From assembly GCF_023518235.1 (NCBI RefSeq), contig NZ_CP090423.1, positions 1,860,001 through 1,924,000 of the forward strand: DNA of 64,000 nucleotides, given 5' to 3'. The translations under genes and the position numbers were made by a program. This DNA is from Stenotrophomonas maltophilia (GTDB lineage: Bacteria > Pseudomonadota > Gammaproteobacteria > Xanthomonadales > Xanthomonadaceae). The notes below the pieces were generated by a model. The model was not told the origin of the DNA. It saw only the letters and a program-made list of their open reading frames with translations, and did not search any database. Below are positions 27,501-36,440 of the stretch, in pieces (the first letter of the stretch is position 1; every line of letters starts with the position of its first letter).

Positions 27501-29699
27501 ATGGCAACGCCGCTCAACTCCCCCCGTCCTACTCTGCTGGCCCTGGCCGTGACCGCACTGATGATCGCTCCGCTGGCCCACGCCGACGGCACCGCCGATC
27601 CTTCCGCGCGCACGCTCGATACGGTGAAGGTGACCGCCGACGGCGAGATTCCCAACAGCTATGCGGTCAAGGGCGCGCGCAGTGCGACCAAGCTGGACTT
27701 GTCGCTGCGCGAAACCCCGCAATCGGTGACGGTGATCACCCGCCAGCGCCTGGACGACATGGGTCTGTTCTCGCTGTCGGACGTGATGGGCCAGGTGACC
27801 GGGGTCAGCGTGTCGGTCACCGACAGCGAGCGCATCAACTATGTCTCGCGCGGCTACACCATCGAGAACTTCCAGATCGATGGCATGCTCAACACCTTCG
27901 GTGGCTCGGTCAAGACCAACACCGACAACGTGATCTACGAGCGTATCGAAGTGATCCGTGGTGCCACCGGCCTGACCACCGGCGCCGGCGATCCGTCCGG
28001 CACCATCAGCATGATCCGCAAGCGCCCCACCGATACCTTCCAGATGGGCGCCAACCTCACCGTGGGCCGCTGGAACAACCGCCGTCTGGAAGCCGACCTG
28101 GGTGGCCCGGTCGCCTGGGACGGACGCATCCGTGCGCGCTTGGTCGCGGCCAAGCAGCAGAGCGATTCGTTCCGTGATGTCTATGCGCTGGACAAGGACG
28201 TGTTCTACGGCATCGTGCAGGCCGACCTGAGCGACAGCACGCTGTTCGAGGTGGGCTACGAGTACCAGTCGCCGCGCACCACCGGCGTGACCTGGGGCGT
28301 GGTGCCGTATTGGGGCGCCGATGGCGCGCCGGCAAACCTGCCACGCTCGACCAATCTGTCGGCCTCGTGGAGCGCCTGGCCGATCGTGGAAAAGACCAGC
28401 TTCGCGCGCCTGGAGCAGCAGTTGGGCAACGGCTGGTCGGTGAAGGGCAACCTCAGCCACGCCGTGCGCGATACCGATGGCAGCGTCTGGTACGGCGCGG
28501 CCGGCAACCCGCGCGCCGATGGCAGCGGCGTCACCGCCTACATCTCGCACTTCAACGAACACAGCACGATGGACGTGTTCGATGTCAACGTTGGTGGCCC
28601 GTTCCAGCTGTTCGGCCGCGAGCACGAACTGGTGTTCGGGCTCGGCCAGGCGGTGCGCAAGGGCGAATCGGAAGGCATGGATTTCGACTATGACGATGCC
28701 TATGCCGTGGTGCCGGACTGGCGCCATTGGACCGGCGAGGTGCCGGTGCTGCCCGTCACCCGCCTCGGCCGCCTGTCGTCGCAGAATGAACTGCGCCAGC
28801 GCGCAGCCTATGCCGCCGCACGCCTGCGCCTGGCCGATCCGTTGCTGGCCGTGGTCGGCGCGCGCTATGGCAGCTGGGAAACCCGCAGCTGGGCCTATGG
28901 CTACGATGCCAATGGCAACCGCAACCGCACCACCCGCACCGGCTACCGGCCGGACGACATGCTCACCCCGTATGCCGGCCTGATCTACGACTTCAACTCC
29001 ATTTTCAGCGGCTATGTCAGCTATACCGACATCTTCAAGCCGCAGAACTACCGCGACCGCAACGGCAACTATCTCGAGCCGGTGGTCGGCAGCATGTACG
29101 AAGCCGGCGTCAAGGCCGAGTTCTTCGGCGGCCTGCTCAATGCCTCGGCCGCCGTGTTCGAGGGCAAGCAGGACAACGTCGCCGAGATCGATGATTCGGT
29201 GCCGGTGAACTCGCTGCCCGATGGCAGCCAGGCCTACCGCTCCACCGGCAAGGGCAACAAGGTCAAGGGCTGGGAGATCGAAACCCAGGGCAGCATCGGC
29301 GAGCAGTGGAACATCTCGGCCGGCTTCGCCCACACCGTCATCCGCAACAAGGACGGCGTGCTGCAGCGGACCACCGCCCCGCAGGACACCTTCCGGCTCA
29401 ACACCAGCTGGCGCCCCGGCGGTATCGACGGCCGCTTCTGGCTGGGTGGTGGCGTGACATGGCAGAGCCGCATCTGGAACACCAGCACCAAGCCCGACCG
29501 CAGCAAGGCCAGGATCACCCAGGACGCGTTCCATCTGGTCAACCTCGCCGGCGGCTACCGCTTCAATGAGAACTTCAGCGCCCAGCTCAACATCAACAAC
29601 CTGCTGGACAAGAAGTACTTCAACAATGTCGGTTTCTACAACGGCGTGTACTGGGGCGAACCACGCAATGTCACCGTGACGCTGCGCTGGAAGCTCTGA
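27501..29699 (+). CDS. TonB-dependent siderophore receptor
   Basis: 732 residues from ATG 27501. Signal peptide (LLALAVTALMIAPLAHA), TonB box region DTVKVTADG, plug domain (about 60-190: LSLRETPQSVTVITRQRL, YTIENFQIDGM, IEVIRGATGLTTGAGDPSG) and a 22-strand barrel ending in VTLRWKL with the usual C-terminal aromatic-rich strand. The plug motifs match FhuE/FpvA/ferric-hydroxamate-type receptors. It moves a ferric siderophore across the outer membrane. A Fur box lies about 210 nt upstream and three iron-associated membrane genes follow. The ligand is unknown. Confidence 0.93.
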   Translation: MATPLNSPRPTLLALAVTALMIAPLAHADGTADPSARTLDTVKVTADGEIPNSYAVKGARSATKLDLSLRETPQSVTVITRQRLDDMGLFSLSDVMGQVTGVSVSVTDSERINYVSRGYTIENFQIDGMLNTFGGSVKTNTDNVIYERIEVIRGATGLTTGAGDPSGTISMIRKRPTDTFQMGANLTVGRWNNRRLEADLGGPVAWDGRIRARLVAAKQQSDSFRDVYALDKDVFYGIVQADLSDSTLFEVGYEYQSPRTTGVTWGVVPYWGADGAPANLPRSTNLSASWSAWPIVEKTSFARLEQQLGNGWSVKGNLSHAVRDTDGSVWYGAAGNPRADGSGVTAYISHFNEHSTMDVFDVNVGGPFQLFGREHELVFGLGQAVRKGESEGMDFDYDDAYAVVPDWRHWTGEVPVLPVTRLGRLSSQNELRQRAAYAAARLRLADPLLAVVGARYGSWETRSWAYGYDANGNRNRTTRTGYRPDDMLTPYAGLIYDFNSIFSGYVSYTDIFKPQNYRDRNGNYLEPVVGSMYEAGVKAEFFGGLLNASAAVFEGKQDNVAEIDDSVPVNSLPDGSQAYRSTGKGNKVKGWEIETQGSIGEQWNISAGFAHTVIRNKDGVLQRTTAPQDTFRLNTSWRPGGIDGRFWLGGGVTWQSRIWNTSTKPDRSKARITQDAFHLVNLAGGYRFNENFSAQLNINNLLDKKYFNNVGFYNGVYWGEPRNVTVTLRWKL

Positions 29700-29753
29700 C
29701 CCCGATGGATGGCGCCGGTTCTGCGACCGGCACCCGGCCACGGATGGCCAACC

Positions 29754-29785
29754 CCGGCGCGCTTCGGTGCGCCGGCCTTCTTCCC
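29754..29785 (+). terminator. Hairpin with UUCG-type loop after the receptor gene
   Basis: CCGGCGCGCTTCGGTGCGCCGG folds into a 9-bp stem closed by a TTCG-type loop, followed by CTTCTTCCCTT. It lies 55 nt after the receptor stop and 20 nt before the next start. It may be a partial terminator that lowers expression of the downstream genes, or an mRNA-stabilising hairpin. Confidence 0.5.
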
Positions 29786-29805
29786 TTGAAACCTGCAGGA
29801 TCGCC

Positions 29806-30120
29806 GTGGACCGCTCGCCCGCAACCGCCAGCCCCCGCCCCTTCTTCTCCAACCCGCGCTGGGGCGTGCTGTCACGTTCGCTGGCCGCGATCTTCGGCGG
29901 CTATGCGCTGGCCTCGATGACCAGCGTGTTCTGCGCGGTGGCGTTGCCCGGCGCGCGCGGCCAGACCGTGCTGACCGGCATGCTGCTGGCGATCCTGGTT
30001 GCCGCCTGCGCCGCACTGTGGGCGTTTGCCACCCGCAGCGCGCTGCGCGCCTGGGTCGGCATCCTCGTCCCGGCCCTGCTGATGGCCGGCATCGCACGCC
30101 TGATGGGAGCCTGGGCATGA
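29806..30120 (+). CDS. DUF3649-like small membrane protein
   Basis: 104 residues from GTG 29806, with AGGA 5 nt upstream; longer open frames lack a ribosome-binding site. Three hydrophobic helices (SLAAIFGGYALASMTSVFC; TVLTGMLLAILVAACAALW; GILVPALLMAGIARL). This small family typically sits between TonB receptors and PepSY membrane proteins in iron-uptake operons. The stop overlaps the next ATG (ATGA). Its role is unknown. Confidence 0.8.
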   Translation: MDRSPATASPRPFFSNPRWGVLSRSLAAIFGGYALASMTSVFCAVALPGARGQTVLTGMLLAILVAACAALWAFATRSALRAWVGILVPALLMAGIARLMGAWA

Positions 30121-31754
30121 AGAACGGATTCCGCCAGTCGATGGCCTGGCTGCACACCTGGACCGGGCTGCTGGTCGGTTGGTTGCTGCTGCTGATCTTC
30201 ATGGCCGGCACCGCCAGCTACTACCGCGAGGAAATCAGCCGCTGGATGCGTCCGGAGCTGCCGGCCAACAAGGTCAGCATCGATGTCGCCGCGCAGCGCG
30301 CGGTGGACTACCTGCAGGTCAATGCCAGCCAGGCCGAGAACTGGTTCGTCACCCTGCCGCAGCCGCGCAACCCGGCCATGCAGATGTTCTGGCGGCTGCC
30401 GCCGGAGCTGGCCGACCCCAGCCGTGGCCGCCGCGGTGGCTTCGGCGATGCCACGCTGGACCCGAACACCGGCCAGGCATTGAAGGCGCGCGAGACCCGC
30501 GGCGGCGACTTCTTCTACCGGCTGCACTTCGACCTGCACTACATCCCGGTGCTGTGGGCGCGCTACCTGGTTGGCTTCTGCGCGATGTTCATGCTGGTGG
30601 CGATCATCACCGGCGTCATCACCCACAAGAAGATCTTCAAGGACTTCTTCACCTTCCGCAAGGACAAGGGCCTGCGCTCCTGGCTGGATTTCCACAACGT
30701 CAGCGCGGTGATGGCGCTGCCGTACCACGCGATGATCACCTACACCGGCATCGTCACCCTGATGATCATGTACCTGCCGTGGGGCGTGAAGGTGGCCTAC
30801 CCGCAGGATGAGGACAAGTTCTTCTTCGAGGCCTTCGGTGGCATGCCGGAAGTGACCGCGCCGGCCGAAGGACGCGCCAACCCGCTGCCGATCGCACAGC
30901 TGCTGGACAGCGCACGCGCGCATTGGCAGGGCGTGGAAGTGGCCGGGTTCACTGTGTCCAACCCGGGCGCGGCCAATGCGGTGATCGACATCCGCCAGCG
31001 CGACGGCAAGCGCCTGTCCACCGACACCCCGGCCGTGCGCTACAACATGGTCAGCGGCGCGCTGCTGGAAGAAACGCCGCCGTCCGGTGGCGCCACCGCC
31101 ACTCGGGGCGTGCTGTACGGCCTGCACCTGGCCCGCTTCGCCGACTGGGGCCTGCGCGCGTTGTTCTTCCTGTCCGGCCTGGTCGGCTGTTTGATGGTAG
31201 CCAGTGGCGTGGTGCTGTGGGCGGTGAAGGAACGGCCGAAGCATGCCAAGAGCGGGCGCACCGGCTTCGGCCTGCGCCTGGTCGATGCGCTGAACATCGG
31301 CACCGTGGCCGGCCTTCCGATCGCCTTCGCGGCCTATTTCTGGGGCAACCGCCTGCTGCCGCTGGACATCGCCGAGCGTTCCAGTGCCGAGGCCAACGTC
31401 TTCTTCTACGCCTGGGGCGCGGCGTTGCTGGCCGCCTTCATCTGGCCCAAGCGGATGATGTGGGCGTGGCAGTTGTACCTCGGTGCAGCGGCGTTCGCGC
31501 TGGTTCCGGTGGTCAACGCGCTGACTACACACGCGCACCTCGGCGTCACCCTGCGCAACGGTGACTGGGTGCTGGCTGGCATCGACCTGTCGATGATTGC
31601 ATTCGGCGCGATGCTGGCGATGTGCGGCTGGCGCATGCAGCGCTGGACGCCGCCGCTGAGTGCGGCCGAGAAGAAGAAGCGTGCTGCCGCTGCGGCTGCA
31701 CCGAAGGCATCGGTGAACGCTGCAGAAACGACCGGAGCGGAGGCCAGCGCATGA
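30117..31754 (+). CDS. PepSY-associated TM protein (iron-uptake operon)
   Basis: 545 residues from the ATG overlapping the DUF3649 stop. Helix 1 is preceded by FRQSMAWLHTWTGLLVGW, the hallmark of PepSY_TM proteins. Further helices lie near residues 150-170 (LVGFCAMFMLVAIITGVI), 195-220, and four at the C-terminus, with periplasmic PepSY-like loops between. Several conserved His (HTW, HFDLHYIP, HNVSAVMALPYH) could bind heme or metal. Relatives include reductases of ferric siderophores at the inner membrane. Reductive iron release is inferred. An Ala/Lys-rich tail ends the protein. Confidence 0.87.
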   Translation: MKNGFRQSMAWLHTWTGLLVGWLLLLIFMAGTASYYREEISRWMRPELPANKVSIDVAAQRAVDYLQVNASQAENWFVTLPQPRNPAMQMFWRLPPELADPSRGRRGGFGDATLDPNTGQALKARETRGGDFFYRLHFDLHYIPVLWARYLVGFCAMFMLVAIITGVITHKKIFKDFFTFRKDKGLRSWLDFHNVSAVMALPYHAMITYTGIVTLMIMYLPWGVKVAYPQDEDKFFFEAFGGMPEVTAPAEGRANPLPIAQLLDSARAHWQGVEVAGFTVSNPGAANAVIDIRQRDGKRLSTDTPAVRYNMVSGALLEETPPSGGATATRGVLYGLHLARFADWGLRALFFLSGLVGCLMVASGVVLWAVKERPKHAKSGRTGFGLRLVDALNIGTVAGLPIAFAAYFWGNRLLPLDIAERSSAEANVFFYAWGAALLAAFIWPKRMMWAWQLYLGAAAFALVPVVNALTTHAHLGVTLRNGDWVLAGIDLSMIAFGAMLAMCGWRMQRWTPPLSAAEKKKRAAAAAAPKASVNAAETTGAEASA

Positions 31755-32080
31755 TGCTGCTGGCACTGACGCTGTCGTTCTCCGCGTTCACCGCATTGTC
31801 GCTGGCGATGGAAAAGCACCAGCACGACCTGCATGGCAAGGCCGCTGCCGCACCGGCACGGCGCACGCAATGGCGGGTGCTGGGCTGGGCGTTGCTGACG
31901 GTGGCCTTCGCGCTGTGCGTGGCAGACCACGGCTGGGCAATGGGCCCGGTGCTGTGGCTGGGCGCGATGACCGTGGGCGGCGTGGCACTGTCGTTCGGTC
32001 TGTACCCGTACCGGCCGAAGTGGATCGCCCCGCTGGCGATCGCGTTGCCGGTGGTCGGGCTGGTGGTGGGGTTGCTGTAG
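31751..32080 (+). CDS. DUF3325-like small membrane protein
   Basis: 109 residues. The start ATGATG overlaps the PepSY gene stop (ATGA), so it is translationally coupled. Three helices (LLALTLSFSAFTALSLAM; WALLTVAFALCVADHGW; IALPVVGLVVGLL) with the family-typical EKHQHDLHGK between helices 1 and 2. Last gene of the Fur-linked receptor operon. Function unknown. Confidence 0.8.
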   Translation: MMLLALTLSFSAFTALSLAMEKHQHDLHGKAAAAPARRTQWRVLGWALLTVAFALCVADHGWAMGPVLWLGAMTVGGVALSFGLYPYRPKWIAPLAIALPVVGLVVGLL

Positions 32081-32100
32081 CCGCAGGACGGGGTCTGCGT

Positions 32101-32124
32101 CATCCACGCATGACGTGGGTCTAC
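32101..32124 (-). repeat. SMAG-like palindrome overlapping a -10 box
   Basis: CATCCACGCATGACGTGGG hairpin ending TCTAC, that is a GTAG-headed unit on the minus strand. Its terminal TAC is the first half of the TACAAT proposed as -10 for the next gene. Confidence 0.6.
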
Positions 32125-32127
32125 AAT
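32122..32127 (+). promoter_or_regulatory. -10-like TACAAT placed for a leaderless mRNA
   Basis: TACAAT ends 6 nt before ATG 32134. No Shine-Dalgarno sequence is visible in between. Confidence 0.45.
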
Positions 32128-32133
32128 GGCTGC

Positions 32134-32583
32134 ATGGATAGCGTGATGCAACGGACGGCTGGAATCGGCTTCTTTTCCCGGTTGGGTGAAACACTGCCCG
32201 CGACGGCCGGCGTCGTCGCCGTTCGATCGCTGGCCGAAGCACTGCGGACCATCGATACCGGTGGTTTCGAATGGATGCCCACAGCACTGGGCGATTCGGA
32301 TCCGTTTCACGGCGCCCTGCCCCGCCCGCCCGAGCTGGCCGACGCCCGACGCGAACTCAACCGGAGGTTGATGCGCGCGCTTTCGGCACTGGATCTGCCG
32401 GCACTGCGCTGCGGTGCGCATGACCTGCACCTGGTGGCGCGCGATGGAGCGATGTTCGCCTTCCGGCAACGCCTGCCGGAAACGCACCTCGGCCTGCCGG
32501 CGCACTGGGAACCCGTGCTTGCGCTGTACGAACGGGGACATTGGCCGCTGGCCCATGCGCCGGGGCGCTTGTTGGTGCTGTAG
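32134..32583 (+). CDS. Protein of unknown function
   Basis: 149 residues from ATG 32134 (MDSVMQRTAGIGFFSR). No signal peptide, no membrane helix and no known domain. It is rich in Leu, Ala and Arg, with aromatic and His residues in the second half (HDLHLVARDGAMFAFRQRLP; HWEPVLALYERGHWPLAH), suggesting a compact cytoplasmic protein. Codon use matches the neighbours. It stands alone between the iron operon and rlmKL on the other strand. Confidence 0.7.
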   Translation: MDSVMQRTAGIGFFSRLGETLPATAGVVAVRSLAEALRTIDTGGFEWMPTALGDSDPFHGALPRPPELADARRELNRRLMRALSALDLPALRCGAHDLHLVARDGAMFAFRQRLPETHLGLPAHWEPVLALYERGHWPLAHAPGRLLVL

Positions 32584-32622
32584 AGCCGTCCACGCAGGGC
32601 ATGGATCTACCGGGCCCACGCT

Positions 32623-32686
32623 CGCCGGGCATGGCCCGGCACTACCGTTCTGCGCGCACATGGGTAGTGCCGGCCGCTGGCCGGCA
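32623..32686. repeat. Two SMAG units in opposite orientation
   Basis: CGCCGGGC...GCACTAC (32623-32645) and GTAGTGCCGGCC... (32664-32686), downstream of two convergent genes. A degenerate third unit, beginning GTAGAGCCGTCC, precedes them at 32580. Confidence 0.8.
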
Positions 32687-32703
32687 TTCCGTTTCGGCTG
32701 GAA

Positions 32704-34842
32704 TCACCCCAACCGCTTCAGCTCCCACGCGCGGTGGATACGCGCGTTGCGCTCAAAGTCCGGGCCGATGGTGCGCGCGGTGATCTCGCGGCACTGGGCG
32801 AATTCGGCGATGGCGTTCTCCTCCAGCTTGAAGCGGCGGAAGTTGTTGGAGAAGTACAACACGCCGCCCGGTGCCAGGCGCGCAACGGCCGCACGCAGCA
32901 GCTTCAGCTGCTCGCGCTGCACGTCGAAGTCGTCGGCGCGCGCGGAATTGGAGAAGGTCGGCGGATCGCAGAAGATCACGTCGTACTGGCCACGGTCCGC
33001 TTCCAGCCAGGCCATCGCATCGGCCTGCACCAGCAGGTGCTGGTTGCCGCCCTGGCCGTTCAAGGCCAGATTGTCGTAGCACCACTGCAGGTAGGTGGCC
33101 GACAGATCGACGCTGGTGGTGCTGGCGGCACCGGCCACGGCGGCCTGTACGCTGGCCACGCCGGTGTAGCAGAACAGGTTGAGGAAGCGCTTGCCACGCA
33201 CCTGCTCGGCCATCATCCGGCGCAGCGGGCGATGGTCGAGGAACAGGCCGGTGTCCAGATAGTCAAACAGGTTCACCTGCAGCAGCGCGTTGTTCTCGCG
33301 CACCACGATGAACTCATCGCGCTGCTCGAAGCGTCCGTACTTGCTGCCGCCCTTGCCGCGCTCGCGCGACTTCATCGAGACCTGTTCCGGCGGCACGCCG
33401 AACACTTCACGCGCGGCGGCCAGCAGTTCGTTGCGGCGACGGCGCACGTCGTTCTCCGGAATCGCCGCCGGTGCCGCGTATTCCTGCACATGCAGGAAGG
33501 TACGGCGCTTGCCGCCGTCCTCCTCGTAGACGTCGATGGCGGCCGCATACTCCGGCAGGTCGGCGTCATAGGCGCGGAAGCAGGTGATGTCCTCGCGCGC
33601 GCGCCAGCTCTTGAACTTCTTCAGGTTCTTGCGCAGGCGGTTGGCCACCATCTGCGCGCCTTCGCTCAGCTCACGCGGTTGCGCCGGATCGCGGCCCGGC
33701 ACAGCGATCGGATCGCAGACGATCAGCGCGCACTCCAGCGCGCCGTTGAACATCTGGTACTTCTTGCCGGCGCGCAGGCCGGTGGCGAAAGCAAGTTCAT
33801 CATTGCCGCACAGCAGGCTGGCACGCCACTGCGGCACCGCCTTCTGCAGGGCATTGCCCAGTGCGCGGTACAGCGCCGGATCGGCGGCCAGGCGTTCGTC
33901 GTATGGCGGGTTGCAGACCACCGCGCCGATCTCCTGTTCAGGCGCAGCCAGGTCGGCCACGTCGGCACGGGTGAAGCGGATCGCGTGGGCGACGCCCGCC
34001 ACTTCCGCATTCTCGCGCGCGGCCTGGATCGCGGTCGGGTCGATGTCGCTGCCATGGATAACCGGCTTCAGCGCGGCCAGGCCCGCGGCCTCGCGATCGC
34101 GCGCTTCGCTCTGGATCGCCTTCCAGGCGGCCTTGTCGAAGCCCAGCCAGCGGCTCGGCGGCAGGCTGCCATGGCGCATCAGGCCGGGAGCCACGTCAGC
34201 GGCCATCAGCGCGCCTTCGATCAGCAGCGTGCCGCTGCCGCACATCGGGTCCAGCAGGCCACCGCCGGCGGCGTGCAGGCGCGGCCACTGCGCGCGCAGC
34301 AGCAGCGCGGCGGCCAGGTTTTCCTTCAGCGGCGCCTCGTGGGCGGCACCACGCCAGCCACGACGGTGCAACGGGCCACCGCCGAGATCGATCGACAGCG
34401 AAGCACGGCCCTTGCGCAGCGACAGGTTCACGCGCACGTCCGGCAGGTCTGTGTTGACCGAGGGGCGTTCCAGGCCCTCATCGCGCATGCGGTCGACGAT
34501 GGCGTCCTTGATCCGTTGTGCGGCGAAGCGCGCATGGGTGATCTTGTCGCCGGACACGTGCGCGTCCACCGCCAGGGTCATCTCCGGCTTGATGTGCTCA
34601 TGCCACGGCAGCGCGCGCACGCCGTCATACAGGGCCTGCTCGTCCGGGCAGTCGAACTCGTCGATCGGCCACAGCACGCGGCTGGCCAGGCGCGACCACA
34701 TCACGATCCGCAGCGCCTGCTCCAGTTCGCCCTCGGCGTTGACGCCGGCAATGGTGGCAGTGGCCTTGCCAAGGCCCAGGGCCGACAGTTCATCGGCAAG
34801 CAGGTATTCCAGGCCCTTGGCGCAGGAGACGAAGAATTTCAC
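32704..34842 (-). CDS. rlmL: Bifunctional 23S rRNA methyltransferase RlmKL
   Basis: 712 residues from GTG 34842 ([18 protein letters not shown]), close to the 702 of the E. coli fusion. A THUMP domain (about 45-155) is followed by the RlmL (m2G2445) methyltransferase with [14 protein letters not shown] and NPPYDERL. The C-terminal RlmK (m7G2069) domain has [18 protein letters not shown] and CDPPTFSNS. Both active sites look intact. The long upstream open frame overlaps the neighbouring hydrolase and is not coding. Confidence 0.95.
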   Translation of the reverse strand: MKFFVSCAKGLEYLLADELSALGLGKATATIAGVNAEGELEQALRIVMWSRLASRVLWPIDEFDCPDEQALYDGVRALPWHEHIKPEMTLAVDAHVSGDKITHARFAAQRIKDAIVDRMRDEGLERPSVNTDLPDVRVNLSLRKGRASLSIDLGGGPLHRRGWRGAAHEAPLKENLAAALLLRAQWPRLHAAGGGLLDPMCGSGTLLIEGALMAADVAPGLMRHGSLPPSRWLGFDKAAWKAIQSEARDREAAGLAALKPVIHGSDIDPTAIQAARENAEVAGVAHAIRFTRADVADLAAPEQEIGAVVCNPPYDERLAADPALYRALGNALQKAVPQWRASLLCGNDELAFATGLRAGKKYQMFNGALECALIVCDPIAVPGRDPAQPRELSEGAQMVANRLRKNLKKFKSWRAREDITCFRAYDADLPEYAAAIDVYEEDGGKRRTFLHVQEYAAPAAIPENDVRRRRNELLAAAREVFGVPPEQVSMKSRERGKGGSKYGRFEQRDEFIVVRENNALLQVNLFDYLDTGLFLDHRPLRRMMAEQVRGKRFLNLFCYTGVASVQAAVAGAASTTSVDLSATYLQWCYDNLALNGQGGNQHLLVQADAMAWLEADRGQYDVIFCDPPTFSNSARADDFDVQREQLKLLRAAVARLAPGGVLYFSNNFRRFKLEENAIAEFAQCREITARTIGPDFERNARIHRAWELKRLG

Positions 34843-34987
34843 GGGATCGGTTCGCAGGTGGTCGGGCGCGGCACAGGGGCCGGGCCGGTCGGAAAGGAGG
34901 GCCGCAAGCACGGCCGGCAGGCCCGCGCCAGGGGCGGCGGGGCTGCCATTGTAGTCAAAGCGGGCGGGCGCGCCGTGCGCCCGGGCT

Positions 34988-35515
34988 TCACAGTTGCCGC
35001 AGCAGGCGCTCGAAGGCCTGTGCGGAGGCCTCCACGTGGCGCTCCAGGCGGTGCCCATCGTCAACCAGCAGCAGCTGCGCCGCGCGCGCCTGCGCCCAAG
35101 CGATGACCCCGGCGGCCGGGACCACGTCGTCATGCCAGGCCTGCACCACCGTGGTCGGCACCGCAGCAGCATCCAGCGCCGGCATCGGACCCATGGTGGT
35201 CGGCGGCACCATCAGGAACAGGCCGGCCACCGGCACCTGCAGCGAGGCGATGGCGGAGATGTAGGCGCCCAGGCTGGAACCGGCCAGCACCACCGGACCC
35301 TGTTGGGCGGCCAAAGCAGCACGTTCCACCAGGCGCTGCAGGCGCGTGGGCACGTCGCCCACACGGCTCACCTCGCTCATCGCGTCCAGGTCGGTATAGT
35401 CGGGGCGCTCATGGGTCCAGCCCAGGCGCTGCGCAACCGCGGCCAGCGCGGTGACCTTGGTCGCTTCCGGGCCACTCTCGAAGCCGTGGGACAGGATGCA
35501 GTGGCCGCGGCTCAT
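34988..35515 (-). CDS. RBBP9/YdeN-like alpha/beta hydrolase
   Basis: 175 residues starting [31 protein letters not shown] gives the oxyanion side and AGSSLGAY the nucleophilic serine elbow. The acid is probably in AWHDDVVP and the His in DDGHRLERH, completing a Ser-Asp-His triad. Small single-domain serine hydrolase of unknown substrate, cytoplasmic. GGAGC precedes the ATG. It is divergent from the amidase. Confidence 0.87.
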   Translation of the reverse strand: MSRGHCILSHGFESGPEATKVTALAAVAQRLGWTHERPDYTDLDAMSEVSRVGDVPTRLQRLVERAALAAQQGPVVLAGSSLGAYISAIASLQVPVAGLFLMVPPTTMGPMPALDAAAVPTTVVQAWHDDVVPAAGVIAWAQARAAQLLLVDDGHRLERHVEASAQAFERLLRQL

Positions 35516-35575
35516 GCACAGGCTCCGTGCGCGCGCAGCGAGGAGGAAAGGGAAGGCAGGTTCATGCCGCAATGC

Positions 35576-35581
35576 TAGCAT
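35576..35581 (+). promoter_or_regulatory. -10-like TAGCAT placed for a leaderless mRNA
   Basis: TAGCAT ends 6 nt before ATG 35588, the same geometry as at 25929, 32122 and 51681. No ribosome-binding site lies between. Confidence 0.4.
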
Positions 35582-35587
35582 CGCCGG

Positions 35588-36154
35588 ATGCCCAACCCGC
35601 TCCTGCCCGGCCTGCAGCTGCAGCCCCTGCCCTACCACGACCGCCTGCCGCTGCGCGACCCGGCCACGCTGGAGTTGGTGGTGATCCACTGCACCGAGCT
35701 GCCCGACCTGGCCATGGCCCGCGAGTACGGCGAGCGCGTGCTGTACGAGAGCGGCGCCGGCAACAGTGGCCACTTCTATATCGACCGCGATGGCCGCGTG
35801 GTGCAGTACGTGGCGCCGGAGCGGGTCGCCCACCACGTTCGCGGCATGAACGCGCATACGCTGGGCATCGAACTGGTCAATAGCGGGCGCTACCCGGACT
35901 GGTTCGACAGCCGCCATCAGGCGATGGATGAGCCCTACACCGAGGCGCAGCTGGACGCGCTGGAGCGGCTGCTGCTGGCGCTGGTGGCGCGCTACCCGTC
36001 GCTGCGGCGGATTGCCGGGCACGACCAGCTGGACCGGGAGCAGGTGCCGGCCAGTGATGATCCGGCGCTGACGGTGGCCCGCAAGCGTGACCCGGGGCCG
36101 ATGTTCCCGTGGGCGCGGGTGCTGGCGAAGGTGCCGTTGCAGCCTGTTGGGTAA
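35588..36154 (+). CDS. N-acetylmuramoyl-L-alanine amidase (AmpD/amidase_2 type)
   Basis: 188 residues without a signal peptide. Zinc ligands of the amidase_2 fold are visible: His in LVVIHCTE, His in IAGHDQLD and Asp in RKRDPGPMFPW. YIDRDGRVVQYV and NAHTLGIELVN are also conserved. A cytoplasmic location suggests an AmpD-like role in recycling anhydro-muropeptides, which in Stenotrophomonas affects beta-lactamase induction. A canonical AmpD elsewhere in the genome cannot be excluded. A structured repeat starts right after the stop. Confidence 0.88.
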   Translation: MPNPLLPGLQLQPLPYHDRLPLRDPATLELVVIHCTELPDLAMAREYGERVLYESGAGNSGHFYIDRDGRVVQYVAPERVAHHVRGMNAHTLGIELVNSGRYPDWFDSRHQAMDEPYTEAQLDALERLLLALVARYPSLRRIAGHDQLDREQVPASDDPALTVARKRDPGPMFPWARVLAKVPLQPVG

Positions 36155-36156
36155 GC

Positions 36157-36346
36157 GGCAGGGCTGCGCCCGGCACCCGCAGAGGCAACGTCAACGTCAA
36201 ACGCTGGCATTGCGTGGGATGGCGGGGTGGGTCCGGTTGCGAGGGACGCCGTGAACCCGTCCATGGGGGCTTGGCCGCGGCATCCATGCCGCGGACACCC
36301 TCACAACCGGACCCACTCCGCCTTCGATAGTTTCCCGCTGCTGTTG
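36157..36346 (+). repeat. Structured intergenic repeat, copy A
   Basis: About 190 nt, homologous to 62624-62825. Arms at 36221-36245 and 36298-36322 pair at 23 of 25 positions. The 52-nt loop contains GACGCCGTGAACCC, GGGGGCTTGG and an inner hairpin CCGCGGCATCCATGCCGCGG. A GC-rich lead-in (GGGCTGCGCCCGGCACCCGC) and tail (TTTCCCGCTGCTG) are shared with the other copy. Open frames inside it are not credible genes. Confidence 0.8.
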
Positions 36347-36399
36347 GTGGGTGCCGACCGTTGGTCGGCACGGGGTCGAATCGATCGAAGGGTGCCTTT

Positions 36400-36424
36400 G
36401 TAGAGTCGAGCGATGCTCGACTGC
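36400..36424 (+). repeat. SMAG element followed by T-run
   Basis: GTAGAGTCGAGCGATGCTCGACTG then CTTTTTG. The hairpin plus T-run could terminate plus-strand transcripts arriving from the amidase gene. Confidence 0.7.
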
Positions 36425-36440
36425 TTTTTGCTCGGATCGC

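Noticed and set aside
27288..29852. Long minus-strand open frame opposite the TonB receptor
   Set aside because: Antisense shadow of a clear receptor gene; no ribosome-binding site and no recognisable domain.
35992..36371. Short open frames in the structured repeat, with relatives at 62675-62968 (DAATKPPGMGSRRP-like peptides)
   Set aside because: They arise from the repeat itself, differ in frame between copies, and the conservation follows RNA pairing rather than codons.
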